Assembly: GCA_013389025.1 (NCBI GenBank)
Contig: JACAED010000001.1
Span: 1-33,702, forward strand
Length of the DNA: 33,702 bases
Direction: 5' to 3'
DNA from: Hydrogenophilaceae bacterium
GTDB taxonomy: Bacteria; Pseudomonadota; Gammaproteobacteria; Burkholderiales; Thiobacillaceae
Position numbers and translations under genes: made by a program. This document shows positions 22,829 to 33,000 of this stretch, in pieces (within the stretch, counting starts at the first letter, position 1; the number at the start of each line of letters is the position of its first letter). The notes under the pieces are model-generated. The model saw nothing but the letters and a program-made list of their open reading frames with translations, was not told the origin of the DNA and searched no databases.

Positions 22829-24301
22829 ATGAGCCGCGAAATGCTGATGCTGGTGGATGCCCTGGCGCGTGAAAAAAACGTTGATCCTGAAATCGTTTTT
22901 GGCGCACTGGAAATGGCCCTGGCTTCCGCCACCAAGAAACGCGTGAAGGGCGATGCCGACGTTCGCGTGGCAATCGACCGTCAGACAGGCGATTATGAAG
23001 CCTTTCGCCGCTGGCAGGTTGTCACGGAGCAGGAACTCGAGTCAGAGGACAATCAGATCCTGCTGGTGGACGCCCAGTACGACCACCCAGACATTCAGGT
23101 CGGGGACTATATCGAAGAGCCGCTGGAAGCAGTGGAGTTTGGCCGCATCGGCGCGCAGGCTGCCAAGCAGGTCATTTTGCAGAAAATCCGGGATGCCGAG
23201 CGCGAGCAGATTCTCAACGACTTTCTGGAACGCAAGGAGCATCTGGTTACCGGCGTGGTCAAGCGCATGGATCGAGGCAACGCCATCATCGAATCCGGTC
23301 GTGTCGAAGGCTTCCTACATCGCGATCAGATGATTCCACGCGAGAATTTGCGAGTTGGCGACCGCGTGCGCGCTTACCTGTCCAAAATCGAGCGTGGCGG
23401 ACGCGGCCCACAACTGGTACTGTCGCGTACCGCGCCCGAATTCATCATGAAGCTCTTCGAGCTCGAAGTACCTGAAATCGAGGAAGGCCTGATCGAGATC
23501 AAGGCCGCCGCGCGCGACCCTGGCCTGCGTGCCAAAATTGCCGTCAAATCAAACGACCAGCGCATCGACCCCATCGGCACTTGCATCGGCCTGCGCGGTT
23601 CGCGCGTGACCTCGGTCACCAATGAACTGGCCGGCGAGCGCGTGGACATCATCCTGTGGTCGCCCGACCCAGCCCAGTTCGTCATCAATGCGCTGGCGCC
23701 TGCCGAAGTCAGCCGCATCGTGGTGGACGAGGACAAGCACAGCATCGATGTGGTCGTGGAGGAAGACCAGTTGGGCAAGGCCATCGGCTCCAACGGCCAG
23801 AATGTCCGCCTGGCATCAGAGCTTACAGGCTGGGAACTGAACATCATTACCGAAGAAGAAGCCTCGGAAAAGAAAGCCAAGGAGACCGAATCCATCCGCA
23901 ACCTGTTCATGGAAAGGCTGGATGTAGACGAGGAAGTGGCGCAGATACTGGTGGAAGAAGGTTTCTCTACACTTGAAGAGGTGGCATATGTACCAATGGC
24001 GGAAATGCAGGAAATCGAAGCCTTCGATGATGAAATCATCAATGAACTGAGAAACCGTGCGCGCAATTCACTGCTTACTGCAGCCATTGCCGGAGAGGAG
24101 AGGGTAGAAGCCTCGGCGGGTGACCTGCTTTCCCTAGAAGGAATGGATCCTGAAACGGCACGCCTGCTGGCCGCCAAGGGCGTTCATACCACCGAGGACC
24201 TTGCCGATCTTGCGGTGGACGACCTGGTGGAAATGATCGGCATGGAAGAAACCCGGGCCAAACAGCTCATCATGACTGCGCGCGCACCCTGGTTTGCCTG
24301 A
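22829..24301 (+). CDS. nusA: NusA, transcription termination/antitermination factor
   Basis: The 490-residue protein binds RNA polymerase and nascent RNA. Domains in order are the polymerase-binding N-terminus (1-125), S1 (about 135-200), KH1 and KH2 (about 205-345, with [12 protein letters not shown] and [14 protein letters not shown]), and two acidic repeats at 365-490, as in gammaproteobacterial and betaproteobacterial NusA. ATG 22829 has GGAGGA 8 bases upstream. It is followed by infB after 43 bases. Confidence 0.98.
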   Translation: MSREMLMLVDALAREKNVDPEIVFGALEMALASATKKRVKGDADVRVAIDRQTGDYEAFRRWQVVTEQELESEDNQILLVDAQYDHPDIQVGDYIEEPLEAVEFGRIGAQAAKQVILQKIRDAEREQILNDFLERKEHLVTGVVKRMDRGNAIIESGRVEGFLHRDQMIPRENLRVGDRVRAYLSKIERGGRGPQLVLSRTAPEFIMKLFELEVPEIEEGLIEIKAAARDPGLRAKIAVKSNDQRIDPIGTCIGLRGSRVTSVTNELAGERVDIILWSPDPAQFVINALAPAEVSRIVVDEDKHSIDVVVEEDQLGKAIGSNGQNVRLASELTGWELNIITEEEASEKKAKETESIRNLFMERLDVDEEVAQILVEEGFSTLEEVAYVPMAEMQEIEAFDDEIINELRNRARNSLLTAAIAGEERVEASAGDLLSLEGMDPETARLLAAKGVHTTEDLADLAVDDLVEMIGMEETRAKQLIMTARAPWFA

Positions 24302-24344
24302 TTGGCTGATTGAAGTAAAGAGTATCAAGGACGGAACTTCCCGC

Positions 24345-26984
24345 ATGAATGTTGAACAATTCGCCAAAGAACTGAAACTTTCGCCTGATTTGCTGCTCGA
24401 GCAACTCAAGGCAGCGGGTGTCCATAAATCTGCCGCCGGAGACGCCATCACCGAAACGGACAAGACCCAACTGCTGGATTATCTTCGCAAGATGCATGGC
24501 GCAGAGGACCAGCCAAAAACCAAGATCACCCTGACGCGCAAGCAGACCAGCGAAATCAAGAAGGCTGACAGCACCGGCAAATCACGCACCATTCAGGTGG
24601 AGGTCCGCAAGAAGCGAACCTATGTGAAAAAGGATGCAACCGCAGTTGATTTGGCGGCACCTGTACAGGAGGCCCCGCAAGAGCCGGTTGCCGAAGAAAA
24701 GCCCCCTATCACAACCGAACAGCCCGTTGTGGAAGCAGATGTTGCAAAACCCAAGGCTGTTGCCGCCGAGGAAGCCGCTTCGCCCGTTGAAGAGGCCAGG
24801 CCCAAGCGCACGACGCGCAAAAAGGCCATCTCCGTCATCGACGATGCCGAGCGGCAATCGCGCGAGGAGGAGGCACGCCGGCACCAGGCCCTGCTTGCCG
24901 CCCAGGCAGAGGAACTACGTTTGAAGCAGGAACGTGAACTGCTTAAAAAGCAGGCAGAAGCTGCCCGTGCGGCCGAACTGGCCAAGGCCCCTGCAAAAAC
25001 CGAATCTGGTGCAGCCACATTGCACAAGCCTGCCAAACCTGAAGGTGAAGTCAAGGACAAGAAGGCACCGAAAAAGGAAAAAGGCAGTTGGGCCGAAGAC
25101 CAGCAGAAAAAGCGCGGCATCAAGGTTCGAGGCGACACGGGTAGCGATAGCTGGCGCGGCAAAAAAACCGGTGGCAAGCATAAACCTGAGGACACGCAAC
25201 ATCAATTCGTGGCGCCAACCGAGCCTGTGGTGCATGAAGTCATCGTGCCAGAAACCATCACGGTTGCCGATCTGGCACACAAGATGTCCGTAAAAGCTGC
25301 GGAAGTCATCAAAACTCTCATGAAAATGGGCTCCATGGTCACCATCAACCAGGTGCTGGATCAGGAAACCGCCATGATCGTCGTCGAGGAAATGGGCCAT
25401 ATCGCTAAGGCGGCCGCCCTCGACACGCCGGAATCCTTTCTGGAAGAAGGCGCGTCTATTGAAGCCGCAACTGCCGTGCATCGTGCCCCCGTCGTCACCG
25501 TCATGGGTCACGTTGACCACGGCAAGACCTCGCTGCTGGACTACATCCGCCGCGCCAAGGTGGCGGCTGGCGAAGCCGGCGGCATCACGCAGCATATCGG
25601 CGCCTATCACGTCGAAACGCCCAAGGGCATGATCACTTTTCTCGACACACCGGGACATGAAGCGTTTACCGCCATGCGCGCACGCGGGGCCAAGGCTACC
25701 GATCTGGTGATTCTGGTCGTGGCCGCAGATGACGGTGTCATGCCAACGACAACCGAAGCCATTCACCACGCAAAAGCGGCCAATCTGCCGATCGTGGTCG
25801 CCGTCAACAAGATCGACAAGCCCGAAGCCAATCCGGAACGCATCCGACAGGAACTGGCCAATCATGAAGTGGTTCCGGAAGACTGGGGGGGCGACGCCAT
25901 GTTCGTGGATGTTTCCGCCAAGACCGGTCAGGGCATCGACAACCTGCTGGATGCCATTTTGCTGCAAGCCGAGGTTCTGGAACTGACCGCGCCCAGGGAA
26001 GCACCGGCCAAGGGCATCATCATCGAATCCCGGCTCGACAAGGGCAGAGGCCCAGTCGCCACCCTGCTGGTACAGTCCGGCACGCTGAAGCGTGGTGACA
26101 TCCTCCTCGCGGGCCAGGCATACGGCCGGGTACGCGCCATGCTGGACGAAAACGGCAACGCCATCAATGAGGCAGGGCCGTCCATCCCGGTTGAAATTCA
26201 GGGTTTGTCCGACGTGCCGAACGCCGGTGACGACGCGCTGGTATTACCGGACGAGAAAAAGGCGCGAGAAATTGCGCTGTTCCGCCAGGGCAAGTATCGT
26301 GACGTGAAGCTTGCCAAGCAGCAGGCCGCCAAGCTCGAGAACATGTTCGAACAGATGGCTGAAGGCGAAGTCAAGCAACTGCCGCTCATCATCAAGGCCG
26401 ACGTGCAGGGTTCCTATGAAGGTCTGACCCACGCGCTGAGCCGCCTTTCCACGGGCGAGGTCAAGGTCAACGTCATACACAGCGGCGTGGGCGGCATCAC
26501 CGAATCAGACGTCAACCTGGCATTAGCCTCCAAGGCCGTCATCATTGGCTTCAATGTCCGCGCCGACGCCAATGCACGCAAGCTCGCCGAATCATCGGGT
26601 GTGGATATCCGCTACTACAACATCATTTACGAAGCCGTGGACGAAGTTAAGGCAGCGCTTGGGGGCATGCTCTCTCCGGAGAAAAAGGAAAACCACCTTG
26701 GTCAGGTCGAAATTCGCCAGGTTTTCCAGGTACCCAAGGTTGGCGCCGTGGCGGGCTGCATGGTGCTTTCCGGACTGGTCAAGCGCGGCAGCCGTGTGCG
26801 CCTGCTACGCGACAATGTCGTCCTGTTCGATGGCGAACTCGACTCGCTTAAACGTTTCAAAGATGACGTGAGAGAAGTGAAGGAAGGCTTTGAGTGCGGC
26901 CTTTCTCTGAAGAACTACAATGACCTCAAGGAAGGCGATCAGCTCGAGGTGTACGAAGTCGTGGAAGTGGCAAGAACCCTGTAA
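24345..26984 (+). CDS. infB: InfB, translation initiation factor IF-2
   Basis: The 879-residue GTPase brings initiator tRNA to the ribosome. ATG 24345 begins the conserved IF2-N motif ([21 protein letters not shown]). A long Ala/Lys/Glu-rich linker spans about 60-290. The G domain has GHVDHGKT (388-395), [12 protein letters not shown] and SAKTGQG. Domains II-IV end with the fMet-tRNA-binding region. A typical internal start, as in E. coli IF2 forms, is possible but not checked. Confidence 0.98.
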   Translation: MNVEQFAKELKLSPDLLLEQLKAAGVHKSAAGDAITETDKTQLLDYLRKMHGAEDQPKTKITLTRKQTSEIKKADSTGKSRTIQVEVRKKRTYVKKDATAVDLAAPVQEAPQEPVAEEKPPITTEQPVVEADVAKPKAVAAEEAASPVEEARPKRTTRKKAISVIDDAERQSREEEARRHQALLAAQAEELRLKQERELLKKQAEAARAAELAKAPAKTESGAATLHKPAKPEGEVKDKKAPKKEKGSWAEDQQKKRGIKVRGDTGSDSWRGKKTGGKHKPEDTQHQFVAPTEPVVHEVIVPETITVADLAHKMSVKAAEVIKTLMKMGSMVTINQVLDQETAMIVVEEMGHIAKAAALDTPESFLEEGASIEAATAVHRAPVVTVMGHVDHGKTSLLDYIRRAKVAAGEAGGITQHIGAYHVETPKGMITFLDTPGHEAFTAMRARGAKATDLVILVVAADDGVMPTTTEAIHHAKAANLPIVVAVNKIDKPEANPERIRQELANHEVVPEDWGGDAMFVDVSAKTGQGIDNLLDAILLQAEVLELTAPREAPAKGIIIESRLDKGRGPVATLLVQSGTLKRGDILLAGQAYGRVRAMLDENGNAINEAGPSIPVEIQGLSDVPNAGDDALVLPDEKKAREIALFRQGKYRDVKLAKQQAAKLENMFEQMAEGEVKQLPLIIKADVQGSYEGLTHALSRLSTGEVKVNVIHSGVGGITESDVNLALASKAVIIGFNVRADANARKLAESSGVDIRYYNIIYEAVDEVKAALGGMLSPEKKENHLGQVEIRQVFQVPKVGAVAGCMVLSGLVKRGSRVRLLRDNVVLFDGELDSLKRFKDDVREVKEGFECGLSLKNYNDLKEGDQLEVYEVVEVARTL

Positions 26985-26990
26985 ATTCAG

Positions 26991-27043
26991 TTGAGAATTG
27001 AGAATCAAAGAGTGGAGATAAAAACCCGCTCTTGACTCTCGAC
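26991..27043. repeat. Imperfect palindrome between infB and rbfA
   Basis: GAGAATCAAAGAGTGG (27000-27015) and CCCGCTCTTGACTCTC (27025-27040) are reverse complements at 13 of 16 positions. A GAGAATTGAGAATC doublet lies at the left edge. It ends 7 bases before the rbfA ATG and seems to replace its ribosome site. It resembles the palindrome at 8729-8753. Confidence 0.55.
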
Positions 27044-27047
27044 CCAA

Positions 27048-27431
27048 ATGCCAAAAGACTTCCCCCGTTCCCGCAGAGTCGCAGACGAAATCCAGCGTGA
27101 GCTGGCCGAAATCATCCGTCTCGAACTCAAGGATCCGCGCATCGGTCTCATCACGATCACTGGCGTGGAAGTAACCAACGATCTTGAACACGCCAGGATT
27201 TTCATCACCCGCCTGACGACCAAACCCGCCGCGACCAGCCACGAAGATGTTCTGCACGCGCTTAGACGCGCAGCCGGGTTTCTCCGGAGCCAGCTGGCGC
27301 AGCGGATGAAGTTGCGTCTCGTGCCGCAACTCACCTTTGCTTACTACGAATCCGTCGAGCGCGGCATGCATCTGTCCCAGCTCATCGACCAGGCAATCGC
27401 CGAAGACGCCAGGCATCCCAGGGACGAGTGA
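27048..27431 (+). CDS. rbfA: RbfA, 30S ribosome-binding factor
   Basis: The 127-residue KH-fold protein helps mature the 5' end of 16S rRNA. The family pattern starts MPKDFPRSRRVADEIQRELAEI, followed by ITGVEVTNDLEHARIFI and the AAGFLRSQLAQRMKLRLVPQL core. It sits between infB and truB, as expected. No ribosome site is visible because a palindrome ends just before the ATG. Confidence 0.96.
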   Translation: MPKDFPRSRRVADEIQRELAEIIRLELKDPRIGLITITGVEVTNDLEHARIFITRLTTKPAATSHEDVLHALRRAAGFLRSQLAQRMKLRLVPQLTFAYYESVERGMHLSQLIDQAIAEDARHPRDE

Positions 27432-27490
27432 AGCAGCCTGCTAAACCCTCACACCTACCCTCTCCGGCAATGCGAAAGGGCGCCAATGTA

Positions 27491-28414
27491 ATGCCCAGAC
27501 ACCCAATCGACGGCGTGCTGCTGCTGAATAAGCCCGCTGGGTTGACATCGAACGCCGCCCTGCAAAAAGCCAAGCGGCTTTACAACGCCGCCAAGGCCGG
27601 CCATACCGGCACGCTGGATCCCTTCGCTTCCGGGCTGCTGCCCATCTGCCTGGGCCAGGCCACCAAATTTTCCAGCTATGCCCTGCATGGCGACAAAGCC
27701 TACCGCGCCACGCTCAAGCTGGGCGTCACCACAACCACGGGTGACACTGAAGGAATAGCCGTTGAAATTCGGCCAGTTGAAATCTCGCTCGATGCCGTCA
27801 AGGCCATGCTTCCCGCTTTTACCGGCACGCTGATGCAAATCCCGCCCATGCATTCCGCGATCAAGCACCAGGGCAAGGCATTGTATGAATACGCGCGCGC
27901 CGGCGTCGAGATTGAACGCAAACCACGCGAGATCACGATTTACAAACTGGCCGCAAAGGGGCTGGACAAGGACTTGCTCACGCTGGATGTTCGCTGCTCT
28001 GGCGGTACCTACATCCGTACTCTCGCCGAGGACATTGGCGAGGCCCTGGGTTGCGGCGCGCATTTGATTGGCCTGGAACGCACGGACGCCGGGCCATATT
28101 CAGTCGATCACGCTCACACCTTCGATGAGCTGGCAATCATGACTGAATCCGAGCGCCTTTCCGTCCTGCTTCCCCCGGACAGCCTGCTTGCTTCGCTACC
28201 TCGTCTGGATATCGATGCGGAATCAGCGCTTCTGCTGGCGCAAGGCAAGCACATTGCAACCCCTGACAATTGCCCCATGGGAAACCTTCGTGCCTATATG
28301 CCACGTGGTTTTCTGGGGCTGGTCGAGGCAGGAACAATGCTTGTTCCCAGCCGGCTCATGGACACCTCGGAACTTGCCGGGAAAAGCCTGCCGGGCAGCC
28401 CCACAACCGATTGA
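27491..28414 (+). CDS. truB: TruB, tRNA pseudouridine-55 synthase
   Basis: The 307-residue enzyme makes pseudouridine 55 in the tRNA T loop. The catalytic motif GHTGTLDPFASGLLPICLG contains the active Asp; KAYRATLKLG and CSGGTYIRTLAEDIG are further family signatures. ATG 27491 (MPRHPIDGVLLLNKPAG) fits homologues. A GTG at 27428 overlapping the rbfA stop (GTGA) would add 21 residues with no family likeness, but could explain coupling. Its stop overlaps the -35 box of the rpsO promoter. Confidence 0.96.
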   Translation: MPRHPIDGVLLLNKPAGLTSNAALQKAKRLYNAAKAGHTGTLDPFASGLLPICLGQATKFSSYALHGDKAYRATLKLGVTTTTGDTEGIAVEIRPVEISLDAVKAMLPAFTGTLMQIPPMHSAIKHQGKALYEYARAGVEIERKPREITIYKLAAKGLDKDLLTLDVRCSGGTYIRTLAEDIGEALGCGAHLIGLERTDAGPYSVDHAHTFDELAIMTESERLSVLLPPDSLLASLPRLDIDAESALLLAQGKHIATPDNCPMGNLRAYMPRGFLGLVEAGTMLVPSRLMDTSELAGKSLPGSPTTD

Positions 28415-28439
28415 TGGAAAAGCCTTTTACGGGTAGAAT
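28411..28439 (+). promoter_or_regulatory. Candidate sigma70 promoter for rpsO-pnp
   Basis: TTGATG (28411-28416) and TAGAAT (28434-28439) are 17 bases apart. The -35 box overlaps the truB stop codon. Transcription from here would give an rpsO leader of about 155 bases. Confidence 0.65.
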
Positions 28440-28512
28440 GCTTGGTTACCCGATAGGCTCGTGCCGGTAAGCAAGTGCCTTCAAGGAATTTTCCAAAGCT
28501 GTTTTGGAACGA

Positions 28513-28571
28513 AACCCGCCGTACACAAAGCGGGTTCCCTGAACGAAACCCACCCTGGCCACCGGGTTTCG
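28513..28571 (+). promoter_or_regulatory. Twin hairpins in the rpsO leader
   Basis: Hairpin 1 pairs 28513-28519 with 28530-28536 (7 bp, AACCCGC/GCGGGTT). Hairpin 2 pairs 28544-28551 with 28564-28571 (8 bp, CGAAACCC/GGGTTTCG). Both begin with the repeated GAACGAAACCC. They lie 33 bases before the S15 start and are candidates for S15 feedback control, which is known in E. coli but through a different structure. Confidence 0.55.
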
Positions 28572-28603
28572 CGATTCTTAACCCTGATTCATAGGAGAAA
28601 TAC

Positions 28604-28873
28604 ATGGCTGCCACTGCTGCTGAAAAGGCGCAAGTCGTCAAGGATTATCAACGCGCCGCAAATGACACGGGTTCGCCGGAAGTGCAGGTCGCTCTTCTGA
28701 CCAACCGCATCAATCAACTCACCGATCATTTCAAGACCCACGCCAAGGATCATCATTCCCGCCGTGGATTGCTGAAAATGGTTTCCCGCCGCCGCAAGCT
28801 GCTGGATTACCTCAAGCGCACCAATCTGGCCAGCTACAAGTCGCTGATTGACCGTCTGGGTCTGCGCAAGTAA
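28604..28873 (+). CDS. rpsO: 30S ribosomal protein S15
   Basis: The 89-residue protein binds the central domain of 16S rRNA. Characteristic segments are [40 protein letters not shown] and RRKLLDYLK. Length equals the usual 89. The ATG has AGGAG 8 bases upstream. The gene sits between its own promoter and pnp. Confidence 0.98.
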   Translation: MAATAAEKAQVVKDYQRAANDTGSPEVQVALLTNRINQLTDHFKTHAKDHHSRRGLLKMVSRRRKLLDYLKRTNLASYKSLIDRLGLRK

Positions 28874-28909
28874 TCGCAGCCAGGTCAAGCAAACTATCGA
28901 ACAGGAGAC

Positions 28910-28937
28910 AACCGCCCCGCCATCCCGCGGGGCGGTT
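28910..28937 (+). other. Perfect 11-bp hairpin between rpsO and pnp
   Basis: AACCGCCCCGC (28910-28920) and GCGGGGCGGTT (28927-28937) pair fully around a 6-base loop. No T run follows, so termination is unlikely. In E. coli a hairpin in this gap is cut by RNase III as part of PNPase self-control; the same role here is inference. Confidence 0.65.
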
Positions 28938-28960
28938 GCGCTTAGACAAAGAGGAAAAGC

Positions 28961-31090
28961 ATGAAAGTCACCAAATCATTCCAGTTCGGCCGTCATACCG
29001 TTACCCTGGAAACAGGCGAAATCGCACGTCAGGCGGATGGCGCAGTCATGGTCAATATGGACGACACCGTGGTGCTGGTCACCGTTGTCGCCAAGCGCGA
29101 CGTCAAGCCCGGTCAGGATTTTTTCCCCCTGACTGTGGATTACATCGAAAAAACCTATGCCGCCGGCCGCATTCCCGGCGGTTATTTCAAACGCGAGGGC
29201 AAACCCACCGAAAAGGAAACCCTGACATCCCGCCTGATCGACCGCCCCATCCGTCCGCTGTTCCCGGAAGGCTTCTTCAACGAAGTGCAGGTCATCGCGC
29301 ATGTGTTGTCTTCAAACCCGGAAGTGGACTCCGACATCCCTTCCCTTATTGGCGCATCCGCTGCATTGACCCTGTCCGGCGTCCCGTTTGACGGTCCGGT
29401 TGGTGCTGCCCGCGTCGGCTTCATCAACGGCGAATACGTGCTCAACCCCACCGCATCCGAACTGAAAAATTCCGCGCTGGATCTGGTTGTTGCGGGCACC
29501 GAAGCCGCCGTGCTGATGGTGGAATCCGAAGCCATGGAACTGCCCGAAGACATCATGCTGGGCGCGGTCGTTTTCGGCCATCAGCAGATGCAGGTTGCCA
29601 TCAACGCCATCAATGAACTGGCCGACGAAGCCGGCAAGGATCCTTGGGACTGGGAGCCACCCGCGCCCAACACCGAACTCATCAGTAAAATCGAGGCGAT
29701 GGCAGGTCAGGCCATGCAGGAAGCCTATTCCATCAAGCAGAAACAGGCACGCATGGCTGCGGTGGATGCCATCCGCGAAAAGGTTTTCGCCGAACTCATC
29801 ACCGAGGACATGGACACCTTGGCGGTGAACATCGTCAAGGACGAGTTCTTCAAGCTGGAAGCGCGTGTCGTGCGCGGCCGCATCCTCTCCGGCCAGCCCC
29901 GAATAGACGGCCGCGACACGCGCACTGTGCGTCCCATTACCATCCGCACGGGCGTGCTGCCGCGCACTCATGGTTCCGCCCTGTTCACGCGCGGCGAAAC
30001 CCAGGCGCTGGTCATCACCACCCTGGGCACGGGCCGCGATGAGCAGACCATCGAATCGCTGATGGGTGAATACTCGGAACACTTCATGCTGCATTACAAC
30101 ATGCCGCCCTTCGCCACCGGCGAAACCGGCCGAGTGGGCAGCCCCAAGCGCCGCGAAATCGGCCACGGCCGTCTGGCCAAGCGCGCCTTGCTGGCCGCAT
30201 TGCCCTCCAAGGAAGAATTCGGTTACACCATCCGCGTCGTCTCTGAAATCACCGAATCCAATGGCTCCTCTTCGATGGCTTCCGTCTGTGGCGGCTGCCT
30301 GTCCATGCTGGACGCGGGCGTGCCCATGAAAGCACACATCGCCGGCATCGCCATGGGCCTGATCAAGGAAGGCGGAAAATTCGCCGTGCTGACCGACATC
30401 CTGGGTGACGAAGATCATCTGGGCGACATGGACTTCAAGGTTGCCGGTTCCGAAAAGGGCGTGACCGCCCTCCAGATGGATATCAAGATCCAAGGCATCA
30501 CCAAGGAAATCATGGATGCTGCGCTGAGGCAGGCCAGGGAAGGCCGCATGCATATACTTGGTCTGATGAAGCAGGCCGTGAGCGGAGCCCGCGAGGAAAT
30601 GTCGGCTTACGCCCCGCGCATCATCACCATCAAGATCAATCCCGAGAAAATCCGTGACGTTATTGGCAAGGGCGGTGCCGTCATCCGTGCGCTGACCGAG
30701 GAAACCGGCACCCAGATTGATATCGAAGAAGATGGCACCGTCAAGATCGCCTGTACCAGTACGGAATCCGGCGAAGCCGCCAAGAAGCGCATCGAGGAAA
30801 TTACCGCTGAAGTCGAAGTCGGTGGTATTTATGAAGGCACCGTGGTCAAGCTGCTCGACTTCGGGGCGATCGTGAACGTGCTGCCAGGCCGCGACGGGCT
30901 GCTGCACATTTCCCAGATCGCCCACGAGCGCATCGCCACCGTGGCCGATCACCTGAAGGAAGGCCAGCAGGTGCGTGTGAAAGTACTGGAAGCCGACGAA
31001 AAAGGCCGCCTGCGTCTATCCATGAAAGCATTGATCGAACCACCCAAGAAGGAAGAACCGACGCCCGCACCGGAAGGCGCGGCTGAGTAA
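28961..31090 (+). CDS. pnp: Polynucleotide phosphorylase
   Basis: The 709-residue 3'-5' exoribonuclease uses phosphate to release nucleoside diphosphates and is part of the RNA degradosome. Two RNase PH domains are visible; the second has the conserved [22 protein letters not shown] domain ([17 protein letters not shown]) and an S1 domain ([20 protein letters not shown]) follow. The C-terminus is Pro/Glu/Ala-rich. GAGGAAAA precedes the ATG. The terminator at 31109-31140 follows. Confidence 0.98.
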   Translation: MKVTKSFQFGRHTVTLETGEIARQADGAVMVNMDDTVVLVTVVAKRDVKPGQDFFPLTVDYIEKTYAAGRIPGGYFKREGKPTEKETLTSRLIDRPIRPLFPEGFFNEVQVIAHVLSSNPEVDSDIPSLIGASAALTLSGVPFDGPVGAARVGFINGEYVLNPTASELKNSALDLVVAGTEAAVLMVESEAMELPEDIMLGAVVFGHQQMQVAINAINELADEAGKDPWDWEPPAPNTELISKIEAMAGQAMQEAYSIKQKQARMAAVDAIREKVFAELITEDMDTLAVNIVKDEFFKLEARVVRGRILSGQPRIDGRDTRTVRPITIRTGVLPRTHGSALFTRGETQALVITTLGTGRDEQTIESLMGEYSEHFMLHYNMPPFATGETGRVGSPKRREIGHGRLAKRALLAALPSKEEFGYTIRVVSEITESNGSSSMASVCGGCLSMLDAGVPMKAHIAGIAMGLIKEGGKFAVLTDILGDEDHLGDMDFKVAGSEKGVTALQMDIKIQGITKEIMDAALRQAREGRMHILGLMKQAVSGAREEMSAYAPRIITIKINPEKIRDVIGKGGAVIRALTEETGTQIDIEEDGTVKIACTSTESGEAAKKRIEEITAEVEVGGIYEGTVVKLLDFGAIVNVLPGRDGLLHISQIAHERIATVADHLKEGQQVRVKVLEADEKGRLRLSMKALIEPPKKEEPTPAPEGAAE

Positions 31091-31108
31091 GCAACAATGC
31101 TCAAAACA

Positions 31109-31141
31109 AAACGCCCGGCATCTGCCGGGCGTTTGTTTTTT
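31109..31141. terminator. Bidirectional intrinsic terminator after pnp
   Basis: A perfect 12-bp stem (31109-31120 with 31123-31134) with a 2-base loop region is flanked by A-rich bases on the left and GTTTTTTT on the right. It lies between the convergent pnp and 146-residue gene and can serve both strands. Confidence 0.9.
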
Positions 31142-31150
31142 TAGAAAAGT

Positions 31151-31591
31151 TCAGCCGCCAAAAAGAGATTGCCACCACCGTTTTCGGTTATTCGGCACCA
31201 CCGCAGGATTCAAATCAACCGGAGCTTGCTGGCTCATGATCCAGCCGGGGAAGATATGGTGGCCGCTGGAACCGCAGGAAACACCAAGGTTATGGGGATC
31301 ATAAATCTTGATGAAGGTGGGCCGGGCAAGATCATCGGCATAGACAATGCCGCAGTAATCCTCCTCGTGTTCCTTGCGCAGCAGCTCATCGATGTGCTTG
31401 ATGAAAATCGCCACCTCATCGCTGGAAGACTTTGCGGAAGGCACATCCTGCCCCACCGCATACAGATACCAGCCCGCACCAGCGTCCAGTTTTTGCCACA
31501 GCGCCGTGAGTTGCTCCCACGACAAAATACTGTAAAGCGTGCCCCAGTATTTGGCCTCGAAGTCAGTGCTTGCTTTCTGGGGCGCGTTCAT
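31151..31591 (-). CDS. Uncharacterised 146-residue protein downstream of dksA
   Basis: I do not recognise a named family. The protein is soluble, with aromatic-rich helices (YWGTLYSILSWEQLTALWQKL), GWYLYAVGQDVP, an acidic middle (LLRKEHEEDYCGIVYADD), and a CGSSGHHIFPGW segment with a Cys-His cluster that could bind metal. It ends in a basic, tryptophan-containing tail (RKRWWQSLFGG). It begins 9 bases after dksA and is co-directional, so it is probably in the dksA transcript. Confidence 0.8.
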   Translation of the reverse strand: MNAPQKASTDFEAKYWGTLYSILSWEQLTALWQKLDAGAGWYLYAVGQDVPSAKSSSDEVAIFIKHIDELLRKEHEEDYCGIVYADDLARPTFIKIYDPHNLGVSCGSSGHHIFPGWIMSQQAPVDLNPAVVPNNRKRWWQSLFGG

Positions 31592-31600
31592 GGGCCTTAT

Positions 31601-32023
31601 TTACTTGGCAACCTGCTTTTCCTTGATCTCTTCCAGGGTCTTGCAGTCGATGCACAGGCTGGCGGTCGGGCGCGCCTGCAGGCGCTCGATGCCGATTTCG
31701 ACACCGCAGGATTCACAGTAGCCATAATCACCCGCGTCGATCTTGGCGATGGTTTCGTCGATCTTCTTGATCAGCTTGCGTTCTCGATCGCGGTTTCTGA
31801 GTTCCAGCGCCATGTCGGACTCCTGGGTCGCCCGGTCGTTGGGATCGGCAAACACAGTTGCCTCGTCCTGCATCACGTGGATGGTGGTATCGATGTCGTG
31901 CGACAGCTCGGCTTTCCAGGCCTCAAGGATTTTGCGAAAATGCGCGAGCTGCTTTGCGTTCATGTACTCCTCGCCCTTTTTGGCCTTGTAGGGTTCAAAG
32001 CGCTTCAAATGTTCGGTGGCCAT
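31601..32023 (-). CDS. dksA: DksA, RNA polymerase-binding regulator with zinc finger
   Basis: The 140-residue protein binds the secondary channel of RNA polymerase and acts with ppGpp on rRNA and stress promoters. The coiled-coil tip has the conserved acidic pair region ([15 protein letters not shown]), and the zinc finger is Cys-x2-Cys-x17-Cys-x2-Cys (CESCG to CIDCK). The ATG at 32023 has GCGGAAAA upstream. It diverges from the HAD gene; a 93-base gap holds its promoter. Length is close to the E. coli protein (151). Confidence 0.95.
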   Translation of the reverse strand: MATEHLKRFEPYKAKKGEEYMNAKQLAHFRKILEAWKAELSHDIDTTIHVMQDEATVFADPNDRATQESDMALELRNRDRERKLIKKIDETIAKIDAGDYGYCESCGVEIGIERLQARPTASLCIDCKTLEEIKEKQVAK

Positions 32024-32068
32024 GTTGTTTTCCGCTTAACTAGACAAACTTAACAAAATAAACCTGAC

Positions 32069-32098
32069 TTAATAGCAGATTTTGCCCTGCTCCCGCAA
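32069..32098 (-). promoter_or_regulatory. Candidate dksA promoter
   Basis: On the minus strand TTGCGG (32098-32093) and TATTAA (32074-32069) are 18 bases apart, upstream of dksA. The boxes are moderate matches to sigma70. Confidence 0.4.
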
Positions 32099-32116
32099 CC
32101 TATATATTTTCCAACC

Positions 32117-32875
32117 ATGACTTTACAAGCCCTTATTTTTGACGTTGACGGCACGCTTGCCGATACCGAGCGCGACGGCCACCGCCCCGCCTTCAATGCC
32201 GCCTTCCGGGAATTCGGACTGGACTGGGACTGGGATGTGGCACTTTACGGCAAACTGCTGGCCATCACAGGCGGCAAGGAGCGCATGAAGCATTATGTCG
32301 AGACTTATCGGCCAGATTTCATGAAACCTGACGATTTCGATGATTTGGTCGTCGAATTGCACAAGGCCAAAACGCGCCATTACACGACCATGCTGGCCGA
32401 GGGCAACGTACCCATGCGCCCCGGTGTAAAGAGGCTGCTGGAAGAGGCCCGTGCCGCCGGCATCCGGTTGGCAATTGCCACGACCACGACGCCTGACAAT
32501 GTGACTGCACTGCTGGAGCACAGCCTGGGAAAAGGCAGCACGGACTGGTTTGAAGTGATTGCAGCGGGCGATATCGTTCCGGCAAAAAAACCCGCACCGG
32601 ACATTTACATCTGGGCGCTGGCGCAGATGAAACTCGCCCCCGAAGCTTGCCTGGCTTTTGAAGACTCAGAGAACGGCATTCGGGCCAGCCGCGGCGCGGG
32701 ACTGACAACCCTGGTCACGGTCAACGACTATACATTTGACCACGATTTCACGGGTGCCTCAGTCGTACTGAGCGACCTTGGCGAACCCGATGCCCCCGCC
32801 ACTGCCCTGTCAGGCGCCTGGCAGGGCCAGGGCTACGTCACGCTGGAGAGTCTGAGAGTTTTGCACAACCCATGA
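32117..32875 (+). CDS. CbbY-like HAD-superfamily phosphatase
   Basis: The 252-residue enzyme has the HAD motifs FDVDGTLADTE (nucleophile Asp10), TTTTPD, KKPAPD and EDSENG. It has a helical cap domain after the first motif, with the E-R-D-G-H-x2-A-F-N motif of the CbbY type. CbbY hydrolyses xylulose-1,5-bisphosphate, an inhibitor of RuBisCO, in autotrophs. This fits a chemolithoautotroph, but no cbb gene is in the window, so the substrate is inferred. A short palindromic element lies between it and folD. Confidence 0.85.
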   Translation: MTLQALIFDVDGTLADTERDGHRPAFNAAFREFGLDWDWDVALYGKLLAITGGKERMKHYVETYRPDFMKPDDFDDLVVELHKAKTRHYTTMLAEGNVPMRPGVKRLLEEARAAGIRLAIATTTTPDNVTALLEHSLGKGSTDWFEVIAAGDIVPAKKPAPDIYIWALAQMKLAPEACLAFEDSENGIRASRGAGLTTLVTVNDYTFDHDFTGASVVLSDLGEPDAPATALSGAWQGQGYVTLESLRVLHNP

Positions 32876-32880
32876 AAAAT

Positions 32881-33000
32881 CTTTGACGCAAACACGCAAA
32901 GAACTACAAATCCTTTAACACAAGGAAAACAGGGGAAGTTTGCGGACACAATTTTCTGCAATGTTCTTCTCCGAGTCTTTGCGCCTCTGCGTCAGGTTTT
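32881..33000. repeat. Palindromic 'GACGCAAAG' element, second copy (120 bases)
   Basis: The left edge CTTTGACGCAAACACGCAAAG (32881-32901) and the right edge CTTTGCGCCTCTGCGTCAGG (32977-32996) are imperfect reverse complements. It matches the edges of the element at 19035-19296. The folD stop codon (32994-32992) and its last codons lie in the right edge. Confidence 0.7.

Noticed and set aside
27432-27490. Another dispersed repeat between rbfA and truB
   Set aside because: The CCCTCACACCTACCCTCTCCGG stretch resembles a common repeat, but no clear inverted partner is present, so it is not listed as an element.
28910-28937. Intrinsic terminator between rpsO and pnp
   Set aside because: The stem is strong but no T run follows, and pnp has no separate promoter that I can see.
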